In this document: piece after piece, positions 6,509 through 9,074 of the stretch | Position numbering within the stretch: position 1 is the stretch's first letter | How the letters are laid out: each line of letters starts with the position of its first letter | NCBI GenBank assembly: GCA_944350065.1 | Contig: CALVOD010000050.1 | Coordinates: forward strand, 1-9,074 | Length of the DNA: 9,074 bases | Direction: 5' to 3' | Source of the DNA: an uncultured Clostridia bacterium | Lineage (GTDB): Bacteria > Bacillota > Clostridia > Christensenellales > DTU072 | Notes under the pieces: model-generated | The model's input: the letters and a program-made list of their open reading frames with translations, nothing else | The model's database searches: none | What the model was told of the DNA's origin: nothing | Program-made: the position numbers and the translations under genes

Positions 6509-6541
6509 TCCGTTTGGAGAGTAACGGTATATATTGAAAAT

Positions 6542-6573
6542 AAAAAGCTCCGCGGAATACGCGGAGCTTTTTT
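6542..6573. terminator. Bidirectional intrinsic terminator
   Basis: The stem is GCTCCGCG (6547-6554) with CGCGGAGC (6560-6567), loop GAATA. It is flanked by five A upstream and six T downstream, so it has a T-run on both strands. It closes the symporter gene on + (stop at 6508) and the M23 gene on - (stop at 6592). Confidence 0.92.
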
Positions 6574-6591
6574 CGACCGGCTTCAGAAGTC

Positions 6592-7260
6592 TTATTTGTC
6601 GCCTTCGGCAAAATAATCGTAGGGACTGACTACCGCGCCGTTGAGCGTTACCGAGAAGTGTACGTGCGCGCCGTCGCTCATCTCGGAAGTGGCGGAAGTG
6701 CTTATCGTGCCGAGCGCATTGCCTTGTTTGACTATTTGTCCCGCGGTAACGGTGGGCTCGCCAAGCGAGGAGTAGCTCGTTATCAGACCTTCGCCGTGAT
6801 CTATCGTTACCACGTTGCCGTTGAGAGCGTCGTAGCTTACCGAAAGGACTACGCCGTCGTAAACGGCATTCACCGTAGCGCCTTCCTCACCGGTAAAATC
6901 TATTCCGTTGTGAACCTGATATTGCTTGAGAGTGGTGGACCATACGAGCGTGTCCATCGTATAATCCTTGAGTACGGTGCCGTTGGTAACGGGCATTGCG
7001 AATATAATGGGTTCGGGTTCGGTATCGACGGGAGTTTCGTCGTCGGCGGGCGGCGTCACGACTTCGTCGTCCTGGGGAGGAGTAATAACGTCCTGACCTA
7101 CGTCGCCGGGATTGGCGTCGGGATTATTGTCTTTGGTGCCGACTACCGCAGCTACCGTTATCATTGCGCCTATGGCGAGAATACATACGCCCATTATCAT
7201 ATAGTACATGTACTTCTTGAAGAAGGCTTTTACCTTTTGAGTGTTGACTTTGCTTTTCAT
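6592..7260 (-). CDS. Membrane-anchored M23 (LytM) peptidase-like protein, SpoIIQ-like
   Basis: A 222-aa protein with a basic N-terminus, one transmembrane helix (about 18-41), a Pro/Asp/Glu linker (about 44-85) and a LytM domain (about 86-216) outside the membrane. The metal-site residues are present: H117 and D121 in VHNGIDF, and H199 and H201 in GAHVHFSV. The glycine-rich LytM core (GNVVTIDHGEGLITSYSSL, then VKQGNALGTI) is intact. Length, single N-terminal anchor and the features WSTTLKQYQVHNGIDF and SYSSL resemble clostridial SpoIIQ, the forespore membrane protein that pairs with SpoIIIAH during engulfment. Bacillus SpoIIQ has lost the metal site; here it looks complete, so real peptidoglycan endopeptidase activity is possible. 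The start has a strong GGAGGT five bases upstream. I found no convincing forespore sigma-factor promoter, so a general cell-wall hydrolase remains an alternative. Confidence 0.88.
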   Translation of the reverse strand: MKSKVNTQKVKAFFKKYMYYMIMGVCILAIGAMITVAAVVGTKDNNPDANPGDVGQDVITPPQDDEVVTPPADDETPVDTEPEPIIFAMPVTNGTVLKDYTMDTLVWSTTLKQYQVHNGIDFTGEEGATVNAVYDGVVLSVSYDALNGNVVTIDHGEGLITSYSSLGEPTVTAGQIVKQGNALGTISTSATSEMSDGAHVHFSVTLNGAVVSPYDYFAEGDK

Positions 7261-7323
7261 GATTACCTCCGCAACTGATTGTGTTTGATTTGAGTATTGT
7301 CAGAAGCAAGCCGTTTATACATA

Positions 7324-7340
7324 CGATTTCAATTAAATCG
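7324..7340. repeat. Inverted repeat upstream of the M23 gene
   Basis: CGATTT (7324-7329) and AAATCG (7335-7340) are separated by five bases. The repeat lies between the chromate-transporter terminator and the M23 gene, where its promoter region should be, and could be an operator. Support is limited to the symmetry. Confidence 0.3.
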
Positions 7341-7354
7341 AAAAAGAAAAGCGT

Positions 7355-7381
7355 ATAAAAAAGCGCCGCTTCGAGCGGCGC
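7355..7381 (-). terminator. Intrinsic terminator of the ttcA-like/chromate transporter operon
   Basis: On the - strand, GCGCCGCT (7381-7374) pairs with AGCGGCGC (7370-7363) around the loop CGA and is followed by TTTTTT (7362-7357). It lies 50 bases beyond the stop of the second CHR gene. There is no T-run on the + strand, so it is one-directional and separates this operon from the M23 gene. Confidence 0.9.
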
Positions 7382-7430
7382 GTAAAATCAAAAGAATATC
7401 TAATATCCTTGCGTATTGGTATTAGTAGCT

Positions 7431-7997
7431 CTACAATCCGATGACTCCGTAGACGAGGATACCTACGCCCGCTGAGATTATTATGAGAAGGATAGGGTGA
7501 ACCTTCTTCACTTTCAGCATTATCGTGAAGCATACAGCCGCCCATACAAGTCCGAACCAGTTGAAGGAGGTTTCGCCGGTCGCGGCGTCGGTTACGGCTA
7601 CCGTCGCGTACATTACCGACACGAACGCCGCAAGTATCAATGCGGTGACGGCGGGACGTATCATACGGAAAGCGTCCTGAACGTATATGTTGTTGATGAC
7701 TTTTTTCGAGAGGTAATATATCGCGAGCATAATCGAGAAACTCGGTACGAATAATCCGCCTACCGTGCAGAATACGCCCAATATGCCGCCTACGTCGTAG
7801 CCGATGAAGGTAGCCACGTTCACCGCGAAAGGTCCCGGGGTGGATTCCGCTATCGCGATGAAATTGTACAGCATATCTTCCGTGATCCAGCCTTTGGGAA
7901 CAGCCGTGTCGCCGATGAGCGGTATCATGGCGTATCCGCCGCCTATGGTGAAGAAGCCGATTTTAAGGAAGTTGAGGAAAAGACTGAGGTACAGCAT
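7431..7997 (-). CDS. Chromate transporter (CHR) half-size protein, second subunit
   Basis: A 188-aa membrane protein with a single CHR domain. The signature region is clear: FLKIGFFTIGGGYAMIPLIG (residues 10-29), then FIAIAESTPGPFAVNVATFIGY and a VGGLFVPSFSIMLAIYY helix. About five to six hydrophobic helices follow, to a short C-terminus. Half-size CHR proteins usually occur as tandem pairs whose members insert in opposite orientation and function together. The partner is the gene immediately upstream. Its ATG at 7997 lies one base after the partner's stop, with the ribosome binding site GGAGGAG inside the partner's last codons, so translation is probably coupled. The known family activity is chromate (and possibly sulfate-like anion) transport, but in anaerobes without chromate exposure the true substrate is uncertain. 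Confidence 0.93.
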   Translation of the reverse strand: MLYLSLFLNFLKIGFFTIGGGYAMIPLIGDTAVPKGWITEDMLYNFIAIAESTPGPFAVNVATFIGYDVGGILGVFCTVGGLFVPSFSIMLAIYYLSKKVINNIYVQDAFRMIRPAVTALILAAFVSVMYATVAVTDAATGETSFNWFGLVWAAVCFTIMLKVKKVHPILLIIISAGVGILVYGVIGL

Positions 7998-7998
7998 T

Positions 7999-8850
7999 TC
8001 AGTTCTCCTCCTTCTTTTCTTCCGGGCGCTCGCTTACGGGCGAGCCGTCGTCCGTTCCGTCCGCCTCTTTCGCCGCGCTCCCCGCGTCGCCGCGGGTTTC
8101 GGACGGGGCGCTCGCGTCGGTATTGTCGACGCTTTCCGAGTCGGGTTCGTTGCAGGCAGCCGCTTTTTCGCCTTCTTCTCCGTCCGGTTTGCGGGCTTCG
8201 CCGGTTTCGGAGAGGTTTTCTGCCGCGCTTTCGCCGACTACGCTCTGTTCGGCGCTTTCCGCGGTTCCTTTCTTTTTCTTTCTCTGCCTTCCGATTATTC
8301 CCCAGATTATTCCGAACAGCGCCGCGCCGAGTATGATGAATATCATATCGAGCTTGATGACTTCGAAGGTGGACAGCAGGGCGAGCACTAGCGCCACTCC
8401 CGTCACGATGAAGGACACGACGTTCTTTTCGTTCATTTTGGAAATTTTGTATGTGGCGTTAAGTATAAGCGCCGCTACGCATGCGCGTATTCCTAAAAAC
8501 GCCCATTTTACGTATTGGTTTTCACCGAAAAGCTGTATGACGGGATAAATCGCAAGTATTATAATAACAGACGGCAGCATCGCGCCTATCGACGCGAAAA
8601 GCGAACCCCAGAATCCCGCAATCTTTGCGCCTACGTAGGTAGCCGTGTTCAAAGCTATTACCCCGGGCGTGGACTCAGCGATGGCTATTACGTCCACCAT
8701 TTCACGGTCCGTGAGCCATTTCTTTTTCTCGACCATATCGCGTTGCACAAGGCTTACCATCGCGTAGCCGCCGCCGAACGTGAAAGCTCCTATCTTCAGA
8801 AAGCACAGGAACAGCTCGAGTATTTTTTTGAGGCGTTCTTTAATGGGCAT
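7999..8850 (-). CDS. Chromate transporter (CHR) half-size protein with acidic tail, first subunit
   Basis: A 283-aa protein. Residues about 12-187 are a full half-size CHR domain: FLKIGAFTFGGGYAMVSLVQ, then VIAIAESTPGVIALNTATYVGAKIAGF and IGAMLPSVIIILAIYPVI, with further helices to about residue 187. This is followed by a basic stop (RQRKKKK) and a tail of about 90 residues, rich in Glu, Ala, Ser, Asp and Gly, with no hydrophobic segment. Usual half-size CHR proteins are about 170-200 aa, so the tail is an addition and is probably disordered and cytoplasmic. The gene starts directly after the stop of the upstream tRNA-modification gene (TAAATG), with GAGGAGG in the preceding coding sequence, and ends one base before the second CHR gene. 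Confidence 0.93.
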   Translation of the reverse strand: MPIKERLKKILELFLCFLKIGAFTFGGGYAMVSLVQRDMVEKKKWLTDREMVDVIAIAESTPGVIALNTATYVGAKIAGFWGSLFASIGAMLPSVIIILAIYPVIQLFGENQYVKWAFLGIRACVAALILNATYKISKMNEKNVVSFIVTGVALVLALLSTFEVIKLDMIFIILGAALFGIIWGIIGRQRKKKKGTAESAEQSVVGESAAENLSETGEARKPDGEEGEKAAACNEPDSESVDNTDASAPSETRGDAGSAAKEADGTDDGSPVSERPEEKKEEN

Positions 8851-9074
8851 TTATTCCTCCTCGTCGTATCCTTCGCGTTTTGAGCGCGGAGGAAAGAGAT
8901 TATTGCGCTCGGGATGCGTCAGCGCCCCGAGTATCCTGTCTTTTGCAAAAGGTACGTCGCGCGTGATGGCGGCGCACAAATCCTTCATATATTGCCTGCG
9001 GCTCGTGCGGTCCATAGGGCAGGGATTATGCAGTACGGGCATCGAAAGCCTTTTCACCGCAGAACGGATATCGC
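8851..9074 (-). CDS. TtcA/TilS-family tRNA-modifying ATPase, C-terminal fragment
   Basis: Only the last 73 residues are in the window; the frame stays open to the right edge, so the GTG at 9057 is not the start. The visible part contains KRLSMPVLHNPCPMDRTSRR and QYMKDLCAAI, then RILGALTHPERNNLFP. From family knowledge this matches the C-terminal region of TtcA-type proteins (PVVKNPCP...R..MK..L). These are PP-loop ATPases that thiolate cytidine 32 of tRNA. The PP-loop and Cys motifs would lie beyond the edge and cannot be checked, so a different TtcA-like sulfur transferase is possible. The stop codon TAA is immediately followed by the ATG of the first CHR gene, and the acidic C-terminal codons (EGYDEEE) double as its ribosome binding site. 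Confidence 0.75.
   Translation of the reverse strand, partial: DIRSAVKRLSMPVLHNPCPMDRTSRRQYMKDLCAAITRDVPFAKDRILGALTHPERNNLFPPRSKREGYDEEE

Noticed and set aside
6658..7278. Open frame of 206 codons on + opposite the M23 gene
   Set aside because: The - strand reading has a membrane helix, LytM motifs and a ribosome binding site. The + reading has none of these.
7261..7354. Forespore sigma-F/sigma-G type promoter before the SpoIIQ-like gene
   Set aside because: GTATA and ACAATA fragments are present on the - strand, but the spacing is too short and the GG of the -10 element is missing.
7804..8391. Open frame of 195 codons on + opposite the two CHR genes
   Set aside because: It spans the junction of two real - strand genes; its Arg/Phe-rich translation is the complement of the acidic tail.
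1..9074. CRISPR arrays, IS ends, tRNA or rRNA genes, prophage genes
   Set aside because: I looked for regular direct repeats, transposase motifs, cloverleaf-like segments and phage-type proteins on both strands and saw none.

Overview
The window looks like chromosomal DNA of an anaerobic, probably spore-forming Firmicute of the Clostridia type. This rests on a rubredoxin plus flavodiiron protein operon, a SpoIIQ-like M23 protein, strong GGAGG-type ribosome binding sites, hairpin plus T-run terminators, and closest recognisable relatives that are clostridial. I see no phage, IS, CRISPR, rRNA or tRNA signal. The content is mostly housekeeping and accessory metabolism. Species cannot be named from the sequence alone.

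Layout, left to right. (1) 2-1270, +: the 3' end of a large beta-rich, Tyr/Asn/Thr-rich, probably secreted or surface protein. It converges on a bidirectional terminator (1295-1325). (2) 2750 down to 1346, -: promoter, then a very short rubredoxin (45 aa, 2717-2580), then an A-type flavodiiron protein (2542-1346). This is a compact O2/NO-scavenging operon. (3) 2830-4850, +: a near-consensus promoter, a leader with two mutually exclusive hairpins, rsmA (ksgA), then an unrecognised two-domain protein with an acidic linker whose ribosome binding site lies inside a predicted hairpin. (4) 4885-6573, +: a hairpin with T-run just upstream of a sodium:solute symporter (SSS/SLC5), closed by a bidirectional terminator. 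(5) 7260-6592, -: a membrane-anchored M23 peptidase-like protein resembling SpoIIQ. (6) 9074-7355, -: the C-terminal end of a TtcA/TilS-family tRNA-modifying enzyme, followed without gaps by two half-size chromate-transporter (CHR) proteins, then a terminator.

How the genes work together. Rubredoxin passes electrons to the flavodiiron protein. The two CHR proteins are tandem half-size subunits that probably form one transporter, and they are packed head-to-tail with the tRNA gene. rsmA and the downstream unknown gene probably share a transcript. No gene-free stretch exceeds 300 bases; the longest (2718-2990) is the divergent regulatory region between the rubredoxin and rsmA operons.

No clearly new multi-gene system is evident. 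The most interesting unexplained signals are RNA-level: the rsmA leader, the hairpin masking the ribosome binding site at 3837-3870, and the hairpin cluster before the symporter.
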